Origin: Pedobacter sp.
Lineage (GTDB): Bacteria; Bacteroidota; Bacteroidia; Sphingobacteriales; Sphingobacteriaceae
Reading direction: 5' to 3'
NCBI GenBank assembly: GCA_008015505.1
Contig: SSFR01000003.1
Span: forward strand, 1 to 64,000
DNA: 64,000 bases
Shown here: piece after piece, positions 1-6,888 of the stretch
Layout of the letters: each line of letters opens with the position of its first letter
How positions within the stretch are numbered: position 1 is the stretch's first letter
The notes under the pieces: generated by a model
Told to the model about the DNA's origin: nothing
The model's database searches: none
The model's input: the letters and a program-made list of their open reading frames with translations, nothing else
Position numbers and translations under genes: made by a program

Positions 1-334
1 AGTCAACTACTTGATCAGTAGCATTGGGGTGGTTGCACCATCGATACATTTCTTGCCTAATTAGAAGGTCTATCGCGTTTGAAAAACGCCTAATATCCTC
101 ATTGGTTAGATGAGTTCCCAATGTATTTTTACCTATATCAAAGTCAAATGTTGCACCCAGATTGAGTTTTTGACAGGGTTTCACCTTTGTCGGGTCTTTT
201 TTATCAAACTTATTGAGCATACTACGAAGTAGTGAACTAACGTAGTTATGATCATAAATACAGATGCGTGTGCCATATTGTACCTCTAAATAACTACGTA
301 TATATGGGTAAATAGGGATGCGGATGATGTACAT
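1..334 (-). CDS. Partial hypothetical protein, runs off left edge
   Basis: An open frame starts with ATG at 334 (Met-Tyr-Ile-Ile-Arg-Ile-Pro) and stays open for 111 codons to the window edge, so the C-terminus is missing. I do not recognise the family. The visible part is soluble, with a basic middle and no membrane segment or signal peptide. It lies downstream of the small gene at 464-787 on the same strand, separated by a strong hairpin, and belongs to the accessory region. The low stop density and protein-like composition support coding. Confidence 0.55.
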   Translation of the reverse strand, partial: MYIIRIPIYPYIRSYLEVQYGTRICIYDHNYVSSLLRSMLNKFDKKDPTKVKPCQKLNLGATFDFDIGKNTLGTHLTNEDIRRFSNAIDLLIRQEMYRWCNHPNATDQVVD

Positions 335-395
335 ACTCTAGCACTTTTCTGTCAAATATATTGAAAAAATAATTCTTTATAGAAAAAATAATTCG

Positions 396-442
396 CTTTC
401 CTGCCAGAAATCCCGATAAACTAGATTTTCTGGCAGGAAAAG
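396..442 (-). terminator. Strong hairpin between two minus-strand genes
   Basis: Inverted repeat with arms of about 14-15 bp (396-410 and 427-442, containing TTCCTGCCAGAAA and its complement, one extra A in one arm) and a 16-nt loop. Read on the minus strand it is followed by a T-rich tract after 396. It fits a terminator for the gene at 464-787, or an attenuator before the partial gene at 334. Confidence 0.55.
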
Positions 443-463
443 TGTGAAAACAATTTGAATATA

Positions 464-787
464 CTATATAGTGCCTTCGTCTATTTTAATCATTCCTTTG
501 AAGTAAAAAGAGACTTGCTGTAAAAATTTGAATAAGATTTTTAAATCACGTGAAGGAGAGCGGTCGTCTGTTCCTTCAATCATACGGTCAATAACATGTT
601 GAAAGGTAGTTTCAAAATCTTCCAAGGAAAGACCTATTTCTTTACATGAAGTTAAAAGGCTAGATAGATCGGCAGGTGTTAGTTCAACATGTTTTTGTGT
701 GCATGATGTAATGCCTTTGGTTTGCTTCCAGTTCATTAAAACAATATAATTTTTAATTAATAAATATTCGGCAATACTAGCGTACAA
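464..787 (-). CDS. Small hypothetical protein, accessory region
   Basis: Frame of up to 107 codons. The internal Met at 736 (Met-Asn-Trp-Lys) is a reasonable alternative start that gives about 90 residues. The protein is predicted soluble and helical with no recognised domain; the C-terminal half is rich in Phe and Lys. It sits downstream of an iteron-like direct repeat (812-868) and upstream of a hairpin (396-442), so it may be a monocistronic gene with its own control region. Function unknown. Confidence 0.5.
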   Translation of the reverse strand: MYASIAEYLLIKNYIVLMNWKQTKGITSCTQKHVELTPADLSSLLTSCKEIGLSLEDFETTFQHVIDRMIEGTDDRSPSRDLKILFKFLQQVSFYFKGMIKIDEGTI

Positions 788-811
788 AAACCATTTATTT
801 AAAGAAACGCA

Positions 812-868
812 CCCTGTTTTTACACCTAGGGGGCCCTGTTTTTACACTTAGTACACACTTAGGGGTGC
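812..868. repeat. 22-bp-period direct repeats upstream of the 464-787 gene
   Basis: CCCTGTTTTTACACCTAG at 812-829 recurs as CCCTGTTTTTACACTTAG at 834-851, and CACACTTAG follows at 854-862 as a partial third copy. The block is bracketed by GCACCC (809-814) and GGGGTGC (862-868). The roughly two-helical-turn spacing fits operator or iteron binding sites. The binding protein is unknown. Confidence 0.45.
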
Positions 869-919
869 TAATTTTAGGTCTAAAACGCATCATTTACGAT
901 TAGCTATTTGAAAATAATA

Positions 920-1594
920 TCAGTTCGTAGGAAGATTACTCAATTTTTCTACTAATTGAACGCGGCGAACTCTCCAGTGTTTTGTTTTTGGAACACTTGC
1001 TTTTTGGTAAATATTAGCGATGTGACAGTCCACAGTTTTAACAGATATATTTTGTTTTTTAGCTATTTCTTTTATGCTAACTCCAAAATCAGCCTTAATT
1101 TGTTTAGCAATTTCGTATTCTTTTGCAGAAAAATTAAAGTATTGACAGACATAATCGAATATAAGCGCGTCGCCTTCTTGCAAAACTTGATCTCTATAAA
1201 AGAAATTATGGTCGAATGCCAAAGGATTCAACGATTTTAAAACTTCTTGATCTTCTATGTCTATAATAAATTTTTCAAGACTATTAGACAATTGCGATTT
1301 AGTCCTTTTGATGAATTTAACTTCTGAACGAACAAAATTTTTAATAAACAAGGCATTAAAAATCAACAAACTGCTACTAAAAACGACATGAATAATCCAT
1401 TGTGGCTGGATAAAACCAATATCTATCAAGGAAACCATCACCCAAGGCGTGATTGAAAGAAATATAATCTGGCCTTTTTTTGTTAGTTCACTATGCCCTT
1501 TTTTGTATTCCTTGAACAAAATTATTACTGAATAAATGAGTATGAAAAGACCACACATGCTGGGGAAATGAGACACGCATTCTTCTAGAGTCAT
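920..1594 (-). CDS. Membrane-anchored LuxR-type HTH regulator
   Basis: 224 residues. The first ~90 residues hold about three hydrophobic segments, and a charged linker follows. The last ~70 residues form a LuxR/GerE-type helix-turn-helix: an S-x-K-E-Y-E-I-A element and then the typical SIKEIAKKQNISVKTVDCHI recognition-helix pattern. Such proteins bind DNA through the C-terminal domain; membrane tethering suggests sensing of an envelope signal, which is inference. No receiver or periplasmic binding domain is visible. It is transcribed alone on the minus strand, with about 150 bp of AT-rich sequence upstream. Confidence 0.75.
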   Translation of the reverse strand: MTLEECVSHFPSMCGLFILIYSVIILFKEYKKGHSELTKKGQIIFLSITPWVMVSLIDIGFIQPQWIIHVVFSSSLLIFNALFIKNFVRSEVKFIKRTKSQLSNSLEKFIIDIEDQEVLKSLNPLAFDHNFFYRDQVLQEGDALIFDYVCQYFNFSAKEYEIAKQIKADFGVSIKEIAKKQNISVKTVDCHIANIYQKASVPKTKHWRVRRVQLVEKLSNLPTN

Positions 1595-1747
1595 ACCCGC
1601 TCGCTCCTAACTTCGTTAATGAAATGGACTTTTCTTTGACTGTAAAATTGATGTAAACTACCTATACAGACATTTTTGTTTTGAGGAGAAGGCGTGAACA
1701 TACGCGAATATAAATAAATATTAATGCAGAGCTTATTTATATTTAAT

Positions 1748-2359
1748 CTATCTAATTAGTATATTAATATATTTCTTGATTTTGGATATCCAACTTAGGG
1801 GCTGATCAAATTCAGCTTGTTCGCCTACATCCTTTATTTTAACTGGCCTTTTCATCAAAATATCCGTTTGAATATCGCCTCCAAAATCAAATAAATGCGT
1901 ATCAAAATAGATGAATCCCCATTGTCCATAAAAACGTTTTGCACCTTCATTTTTGTCTGAAACGCCTAGCCAAATAGTTTCAAATAAATGCTCAGAAGCA
2001 AAATTTAAAACCATGTGCATCAGCGCATTGTCAACATGCAAGCTTTGAAATTCTTTCAGTACATACATGCGCTCCAACTCGATACATCGTTGCTGTTTCA
2101 ATAAAGGGTGATCTTCATCTTCATCGCTTACCAATTTGCAAAATCCAACAGGTTGCTCGTTAACTCTAGCGATGAAAAAATGAACTCGCGGTGTGTTGAA
2201 CTCTTTTTTAATGGTTTTAAGCGTGCAGTTTTTCTCGAGGTGTTTTTTTAAATAGACCAGATCATCAACCTGCGCATAAGACTCAATAAACGTCGCGCGT
2301 GCTAATTTTGCCAGGCCTTCAAGATCCTCAATCGTGACACAATCAACGACAAGACTCAT
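1748..2359 (-). CDS. GNAT family N-acetyltransferase
   Basis: 203 residues with the GNAT layout: N-terminal strand-helix, a central strand ending IELERMYVLKEFQ (motif A region, although the following Q/RxxGxG/A loop is degenerate: QSLHVDNALM), and the C-terminal N-x-x-A-x-x-F-Y-x-x-x-G-F motif (residues ~135-150). It would transfer an acetyl group from acetyl-CoA to an unknown amine. The ~40-residue tail after the fold is unusual. It lies inside the accessory region, head-to-tail behind the terminator at 2467-2500. Confidence 0.8.
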   Translation of the reverse strand: MSLVVDCVTIEDLEGLAKLARATFIESYAQVDDLVYLKKHLEKNCTLKTIKKEFNTPRVHFFIARVNEQPVGFCKLVSDEDEDHPLLKQQRCIELERMYVLKEFQSLHVDNALMHMVLNFASEHLFETIWLGVSDKNEGAKRFYGQWGFIYFDTHLFDFGGDIQTDILMKRPVKIKDVGEQAEFDQPLSWISKIKKYINILIR

Positions 2360-2466
2360 TTGTTTTTTATTTCAAATTTAACAAATTCTATTTTTTTATG
2401 CCACTATCGACTATTTTTAGGACGATACACAGTCTAAAAAAAAATCCACTTTTGACACCGCGCCCA

Positions 2467-2500
2467 TAAAAAATGCCCGACATTTTTGAAGCCGGGCATC
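2467..2500 (-). terminator. Intrinsic terminator ending the primase operon
   Basis: On the minus strand, arms ATGCCCGGC (2499-2491) and GTCGGGCAT (2481-2473) pair with one G-T wobble around a 9-nt loop and are followed at once by a T run (2472-2467). It lies 24 bp beyond the stop of the small gene at 2524-2766. Confidence 0.8.
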
Positions 2501-2523
2501 TAAAAAATAAATGCTTTTTAAAA

Positions 2524-2766
2524 CTATTGTTGTTTTTGGATAGCAGTCTCGGGCCATGCTTGCTCCAACAGTTTGGTATTGCTAAACACAGCTGCTACCG
2601 TTTCGATCGTGATGCTTCTAAATGGCGTGATGACCGTGAATGTATCAAAATTTAAGCTTTCAGATCCTGTTTTTATGACCTTTAGGCCACTTGCTGTGCT
2701 GATTCTTTCGTCGACAATGGTTTCTCCGAAGATTTTTTTTGAGGTGATTGTTTTCTGATTGTGCAT
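2524..2766 (-). CDS. Small protein with RNA-switch-like leader 1
   Basis: 80 residues starting Met-His-Asn-Gln-Lys. No recognised domain; the middle is rich in Thr, Ile and Val (predicted strands) and the C-terminus is a short helix. The first four codons (2766-2755) are perfectly complementary over 11 nt to positions 2809-2799 in the upstream structured element, and are copied almost exactly in a decoy at 2900-2889. The same arrangement is seen before the genes at 5923 and 6187. It is the last gene before the terminator at 2467-2500. The start is supported by this matching and by the A-rich stretch upstream. Confidence 0.65.
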   Translation of the reverse strand: MHNQKTITSKKIFGETIVDERISTASGLKVIKTGSESLNFDTFTVITPFRSITIETVAAVFSNTKLLEQAWPETAIQKQQ

Positions 2767-2933
2767 TTTTTAGGTTTTTGTAAATAGGCTCAGGTCGTTG
2801 CACAATCAGCCGGATGACCGGATAATAGCCGGACTTTCACCGGGCGCCTGAGCTTTATTTTGATTAAGAAAATACTGGATTGCTCCAGCTGATTGTGCAC
2901 ATCAAACCTGCAATAATTTTTTCAGAAATACAA
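2755..2933 (-). promoter_or_regulatory. Structured RNA element, copy 1
   Basis: Read on the minus strand. Decoy arm 2900-2888 pairs over 12 bp with 2810-2799. CTGGA-GCAA-TCCAG (2888-2875) forms a GNRA-capped hairpin. GCTCAGG (2853-2847) pairs with CCTGAGC (2794-2788), interleaved with the first helix to make a pseudoknot. CCGG-TGAAAGT-CCGG (2843-2829) is a 7-nt-loop hairpin, and a second CCGG/CCGG hairpin follows. The arm 2809-2799 can instead pair with the first codons of the downstream gene (2765-2755). The two states would expose or hide the start codon. Copies 2 and 3 share the scaffold with compensatory changes. Confidence 0.75.
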
Positions 2934-5699
2934 ATCATTTTTAGACGGAACTAAAACGGCCTCCTCCTCTCCATACTCAATGCCCATTTCAGCATATTTT
3001 GCTTTCAGCAGACTGGTGTTCTCATTTCTAATTAAATCAATGCCTAGCTCATTGTACTTAAACTGGAAACACCAGGCGCGTTTGCCTCCAAAATGCTTTC
3101 TTATTCGAGCAACAAAAGTTTTAGCATCGCTTTCTAGATACTTCTCCAAGGTAGCTTTATCCAGCATATTGGGGTCTTTGCGCTCTTGTAAAGCCTTGGC
3201 GTAGTCGTGATAGATATCTTGCACACGGATAAACAGATAACCATCTTTTAAAACAAAATGCCGGTCTTCTACGAGTTTATAGGCATTGAATAGGTATTCA
3301 ACCACATCCCAAAATTTGGAGGTGTCATCAGAGCCTTTGAGTACAGCAAACTGGCTAATCAAGGTTTGTTTCACATCCTCTTTAAAAGCGGTCAAATGAA
3401 AAGGCAGATTTATTTTCGTAGCGATCAGCTCAGCAGTAGCTATTAAGGCTGCATAATTCATGAATATCCGATCATCCACATCATTGTTATTGACTGACTT
3501 GATTAGTTTTTTTTGCTCAGCCTCAAAGATGCCCTTGAACTGCTTTTCAAATAAAGTGCGATGGCGCAACAGCTCGACCGTGATGTTGCTTAGGCCCCTT
3601 TCCTCCATCATTTGGAGTTTTCTAAACTCTTCGCGCTGAGCTTCTGTGAAATTGGTTTCTTTTAATGAAATCAACATGCATCGGGTAAAAAAAGCATTTT
3701 CAATCGTTGGCATTTCTTGCCCTGATATAATGCAAGCGGACTGAATGGGGGTGCTTTCGGTGTTGAATGTGTTGTCTTTTTTACCTCGTTCATAACCGAT
3801 TCGATCAAAAATATTTTTCAAGGACTCAATCGCCTTAGAATTTAAGTTGTTTTTGTACTCATCCATCCAAACAATAGCATTAGAAAACTGACTCAGTTTG
3901 CGCATAAATCCAACTACTGTGCTGGCTCCACCCAGCATAATTTGATCTTGCCCTTCACCAAACATCCGCATCAGCGAACCAATCATGGTTCCCTTACCCG
4001 TGCCTCGTTTTCCGTAAACAAAAAGTAGGGGGAAACGTCTACCCATGTCTTTAAAAATGATATCTGAAAAAATGGACATGATGTAAAACACAATGGCTAA
4101 GCACCCCGGTTGGTTATAAACTAACGCATACTGTTTGGCCCAAGTTTCGAAGCTTATTGGTGTATTGGGTGCCTTAAAAATGAATTTCTTGTAATTGACA
4201 TACATATCTTCTTTGTCGGAAAACATGTTTGATAGTGCAGGAATGAAGTAGTTTTGAGGATGTTTGTTGCCCTGTGAATCTGTTACGTAATGTTCCACTA
4301 TCCCATATTCATCAATCGGCAGAAACTGCTGGATATGCGTATCAAAAATCCCATTGGCAAAGGCGTAAAACTGACCGTTTTTATGCCAGCCCAGTTGCTT
4401 CACCAGCTTGGTAGGGCGTTCTTCACGTTGTAGCTTGTCTTGCAGACGACATAAATCGGCTTCGCTACCAAAAAACAGGAAGTTTCCTTGCCGAGCAATC
4501 ACCTTTTTGAAGCTGGCTACTGAGATAAAGTCATCGGTATTCATTTTGACTACTGTCGCATGACCATGAATATTTTTAATATCCACCAAACGGAAAGCTT
4601 CTTCCTCACTAGTGGCCACATGATACAGGATGCGCATGTTGAAATTAGAGATATTAACCTTCTTTCCTTTTAAGTCTAGGCTCCAATAGCTGCCTTCATT
4701 TTCCCAAATGCCAAATTTTAAGTAGTCCTGTACATTTTCTTCTTTGCCAATAATTGCTGAATAATCGGCTTCGGCCTTGGCTTCCTCGATGGTCTTGGGT
4801 AAGGATATTTTGATCCCATGATTTTTGCAAAGCGCAAAAAACTTAGCGGGGTTTTTGAATTTAGTCTTTGCCAATGCATCATCAAATTTTTTATCTGCTT
4901 CGGCTTGGTCATATCCGTCATTATATTGTACTGCACGGTGATACAATTCGCGAGCTTCTTCTCCCAATGTGCTTAGAGCAAATCCGATCAACAACCAATC
5001 GTCATAATCAGCACTGATATCAATCTTCCCAGCTTCGATTTGTTCCACACAAAAGTTTACTCGTTTTAAGTTTTTTAGACGTTCGTAATCTCTACTGCTG
5101 ACTGCTCGCTTTTCTTCCTGTTCAATACGTTGCTCATCGTTAATAACTAGCGTTGCTAATTTCTCTTGAGCAACTTCAAGGGTGAATAGTTTGCTATCCG
5201 GATTAAAATACGCCTGTGGATCATGGCTTACAAAGCATGCGCGCGCGACATCTTTTCCCGATTGGTCGACCACGAGTGAGGCTGTCTCAAAGAACTTAGT
5301 TAGTGCAGCAAAGCTTTGTAAATGCAAGCGAGGTTGAATTTTGACCAGCACTTTGAGCCCATTTCCGCCGGGTGAGCGGAAGCAGGCTAAGGTGAAGTCT
5401 TGCTGACAAACATAGTCGAAATATTCCTCGGGGTTGATGTCGTCAAAATCGAGACAAAGAATGCCACTATGTTCGATTAAACTTTCGGTCAGACGCTTTT
5501 TGAATCGACCAGAGAATGTGAAATAGTCCAAGTGTTTTTTGATCACGCTCCTTGTATGCGGGTTGTCAGAGCTTCGTATTCGCTCGATATCTTCTTTGTA
5601 CTCATGACCGCGAATAAGCTTAATGGCGTACTTGACATCGATGTCTAAAGAAGGAACTATATTGATAATACCTTTCCTGTAAAATGAGAATTTCTTCAT
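2922..5699 (-). CDS. Primase-helicase (VirE_N/BT4734-like primase domain plus ATPase)
   Basis: 925 residues. The N-terminal ~190 residues look like the AEP-type primase domain of the VirE_N/BT4734 group: an acidic strand (GILCLDFDDI, ~80-90), the conserved RSPGGNGLKVLVKI strand (~108-121) and a later S-x-x-D-x-x-R element (~147-152). A helical PriCT-like segment follows (~225-300). The C-terminal half is an ATPase with Walker A GKRGTGKGT (~560) and Walker B IVWMDEY (~606). The protein probably primes and unwinds DNA for a mobile replicon. An origin-like iteron block lies about 730 bp upstream in its transcript. The stop codon (2924-2922) falls inside the conserved 5' part of RNA element 1. 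Confidence 0.8.
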   Translation of the reverse strand: MKKFSFYRKGIINIVPSLDIDVKYAIKLIRGHEYKEDIERIRSSDNPHTRSVIKKHLDYFTFSGRFKKRLTESLIEHSGILCLDFDDINPEEYFDYVCQQDFTLACFRSPGGNGLKVLVKIQPRLHLQSFAALTKFFETASLVVDQSGKDVARACFVSHDPQAYFNPDSKLFTLEVAQEKLATLVINDEQRIEQEEKRAVSSRDYERLKNLKRVNFCVEQIEAGKIDISADYDDWLLIGFALSTLGEEARELYHRAVQYNDGYDQAEADKKFDDALAKTKFKNPAKFFALCKNHGIKISLPKTIEEAKAEADYSAIIGKEENVQDYLKFGIWENEGSYWSLDLKGKKVNISNFNMRILYHVATSEEEAFRLVDIKNIHGHATVVKMNTDDFISVASFKKVIARQGNFLFFGSEADLCRLQDKLQREERPTKLVKQLGWHKNGQFYAFANGIFDTHIQQFLPIDEYGIVEHYVTDSQGNKHPQNYFIPALSNMFSDKEDMYVNYKKFIFKAPNTPISFETWAKQYALVYNQPGCLAIVFYIMSIFSDIIFKDMGRRFPLLFVYGKRGTGKGTMIGSLMRMFGEGQDQIMLGGASTVVGFMRKLSQFSNAIVWMDEYKNNLNSKAIESLKNIFDRIGYERGKKDNTFNTESTPIQSACIISGQEMPTIENAFFTRCMLISLKETNFTEAQREEFRKLQMMEERGLSNITVELLRHRTLFEKQFKGIFEAEQKKLIKSVNNNDVDDRIFMNYAALIATAELIATKINLPFHLTAFKEDVKQTLISQFAVLKGSDDTSKFWDVVEYLFNAYKLVEDRHFVLKDGYLFIRVQDIYHDYAKALQERKDPNMLDKATLEKYLESDAKTFVARIRKHFGGKRAWCFQFKYNELGIDLIRNENTSLLKAKYAEMGIEYGEEEAVLVPSKNDLYF

Positions 5700-5734
5700 T
5701 TTTCAATGGGGTTTAATGATTTGATTGGCTGAAA

Positions 5735-5923
5735 CTATTGCTGCTGGTAGGGGTTTAAGAGAGATGCGATGATCTTTTCGACATCTGCTGGATCACTACA
5801 GGTGACCTTGATCTTCACTAGACCATTTCGGGCATGAACAGCAATCAGGCCAGATGGTTCAATTTCTGTTTTGATGATTTGTGGATTGTAGATTTCGCGG
5901 GATGTTTTTTTCTCGGTTAGCAT
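5735..5923 (-). CDS. Tiny protein with RNA-switch-like leader 2
   Basis: 62 residues from ATG at 5923 (Met-Leu-Thr-Glu-Lys-Lys-Thr). It contains IIKTEIEPSG, close to IIKTELEDA in the gene starting at 6187, so the two are related by duplication. The C-terminal part (VKIKVTCSDPADVEKIIASL) looks like a small alpha/beta fold; function unknown. The first four codons are perfectly complementary to 5969-5959 in element 2. The frame is also open upstream through the element, so a longer product from 6187 cannot be excluded. It ends 36 bp before the primase start. Confidence 0.65.
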   Translation of the reverse strand: MLTEKKTSREIYNPQIIKTEIEPSGLIAVHARNGLVKIKVTCSDPADVEKIIASLLNPYQQQ

Positions 5924-6187
5924 ATGAGATTGTTGTTGTAAATAAAAGCCCAGGTCGCTGCTAACCGAGCCGGAGAACCGGGAAGTGCAGGACTTGCACC
6001 TGTTCGCCTGGGTTTTATTTGGATTAAGAAAAATTGAATTGGATTGCTCCAGTTCGGTTAGCGTCTCAAACGTGCGATTATTATTTGAGAAATGCAAATT
6101 TTGATCTGGCTTTGCATCTTCAAGTTCTGTTTTGATGATCGGTAAAGTGATCTTTTTGGTTTTGGGTGTTTTTTTCTCGTTCTGCAT
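5735..6187 (-). CDS. Possible read-through form of the tiny duplicated gene
   Basis: From ATG at 6187 (Met-Gln-Asn-Glu-Lys-Lys-Thr-Pro) the frame stays open for 150 codons: a ~30-residue head with IIKTELED, then element 2 in frame, then the whole 5735-5923 gene. The head has no stop of its own, so three cases are possible: it is made as this fusion, element 2 is removed or bypassed, or the head is a decayed gene copy. The start is supported by an 11-nt perfect match between the first codons and element 3 (6231-6221). I cannot tell which product is made. Confidence 0.4.
   Translation of the reverse strand: MQNEKKTPKTKKITLPIIKTELEDAKPDQNLHFSNNNRTFETLTELEQSNSIFLNPNKTQANRCKSCTSRFSGSVSSDLGFYLQQQSHMLTEKKTSREIYNPQIIKTEIEPSGLIAVHARNGLVKIKVTCSDPADVEKIIASLLNPYQQQ
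5912..6097 (-). promoter_or_regulatory. Structured RNA element, copy 2
   Basis: Same scaffold as copy 1 with a different matched sequence. Decoy GCTAACCGA (6062-6054) pairs with TCGGTTAGC (5968-5960). CTCGGTTAGCA (5969-5959) pairs perfectly over 11 nt with the first codons of the next gene (5922-5912). GGA-GCAA-TCC hairpin at 6050-6041; pseudoknot helix CCCAGG (6012-6007) with CCTGGG (5954-5949); a hairpin with loop TGCAAGT and AGG/CCT stem at 6001-5989; then CCGG-TTCT-CCGG. A 5' flank CTCAAA/TTTGAG (6089-6065) can form an extra stem. Confidence 0.75.
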
Positions 6188-6358
6188 GAGATTAAAAATT
6201 GTAAATAAAGCCCAGGTCGCTGCAGAACGAGCCGGATAATCCGAAGTTGCAGGACTTGCACCTGATCGCCTGGGTTTATTTGGATTAATGAAATTCGAGT
6301 TGGATTGCTCCGTCTCATTCTGCGCTTCAAACGTGCGATTATTATTTGAGATATGCAA
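6176..6358 (-). promoter_or_regulatory. Structured RNA element, copy 3
   Basis: Decoy GCAGAATGAG (6323-6314) pairs with CTCGTTCTGC (6231-6222), including one T-G wobble. CTCGTTCTGCA (6231-6221) pairs perfectly with the first codons of the next gene (6186-6176). The GGA-GCAA-TCC hairpin, CCCAGG (6274-6269) with CCTGGG (6216-6211), and the AGG-TGCAAGT-CCT hairpin are conserved; the last hairpin is CGGATTATCCG. It lies just downstream of the TGTCCC origin-like block. As in the other copies, the gap between sequestering arm and start codon is 32-35 nt. Confidence 0.75.
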
Positions 6359-6428
6359 AAGCATTTTATAAAAAAGATGTGTATGGTGTGAATATTGGAG
6401 CATTTGGATGATTTTTTATTCAATCGCC

Positions 6429-6555
6429 TGTCCCATGCTGTCCCGCTCTGTCCCATAAAAAAGCATGTTTTTAGCTTTTGTTTATTTATAATATATTGAT
6501 ATATAGATAATTAAATAAATAAAATAGTCATGGGACAGACGGGACACGCGGGACA
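6429..6555. other. Candidate replication origin: inverted TGTCCC iterons around an AT-rich core
   Basis: TGTCCC occurs at 6429, 6439 and 6449 (exact 10-bp period). Its complement GGGACA occurs at 6532, 6541 and 6550 (9-bp period). Between them are 77 bp made almost only of A and T. Helically phased, oppositely oriented sites flanking an easily melted core, in the operon of a primase-helicase, suggest a replication origin. A promoter-operator for the downstream tiny genes is the main alternative. Confidence 0.5.
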
Positions 6556-6587
6556 GCGCGTTTTTTGTTTTTGGTAAAAACATGTTT

Positions 6588-6866
6588 TTAACTGTGCAGC
6601 TGTTTCAAAACAGGCCCCATTTCCAATTGTTCATATTCAAGAGCTAAAAGATCGTGTATAAAGCGCGCAGCTGCTTTTTCTCTTTCTATAAGCTGTTGGA
6701 GCGTTTCTCTGAGTTTGTTTGCTAAAAGATCTACTGCATCTTCGGGATAGTCTATGTTTGTATGGGCACTTTCCACCTTTGTAAGGCTAGATTCTAAAAA
6801 AGAGATTTTCTTTTGGCATTGATGGAGCTCCTCCAGCATGGAGTCTATGGCTTCGGTGTTAATCAT
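6588..6866 (-). CDS. Small coiled-coil protein
   Basis: 92 residues, nearly all predicted helix, with heptad-like spacing of Leu and Ile at residues 8-35 (MLEELHQCQKKISFLE) and 47-70. No catalytic motif or membrane segment. It lies between the HTH gene (start 7461, stop 6889, 22 bp upstream) and the iteron block, so it is part of the replicon operon. It may be a structural or DNA-associated accessory factor; this is inferred from position only. Confidence 0.6.
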   Translation of the reverse strand: MINTEAIDSMLEELHQCQKKISFLESSLTKVESAHTNIDYPEDAVDLLANKLRETLQQLIEREKAAARFIHDLLALEYEQLEMGPVLKQLHS

Positions 6867-6888
6867 AGTGTGGTTCGATTTTGTGGAT

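Noticed and set aside
2829..2843. Cobalamin riboswitch or tRNA T-arm (GGTGAAAGTCC / GGTGCAAGTCC)
   Set aside because: The short string resembles a B12-box fragment or T-loop, but the rest of either structure is missing.
2755..6358. Group I or group II intron, hammerhead or HDV-like ribozyme as identity of the three elements
   Set aside because: They are too short for introns and lack core motifs; the hammerhead CUGAUGA/GAAA core is absent, and the order of helices lacks the HDV P4 between the two pseudoknot closings.
5912..6358. Integron attC sites between small cassettes
   Set aside because: No core GTTRRRY/RYYYAAC ends and no simple imperfect palindrome; the structure is pseudoknotted and keyed to start codons.
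5735..6403. A single 222-residue protein across both tiny genes and elements 2 and 3
   Set aside because: The frame is open, but most of it encodes the conserved RNA scaffold, copy 1 of which has stops and is out of frame. The repeated start codons and paired arms explain the sequence better.
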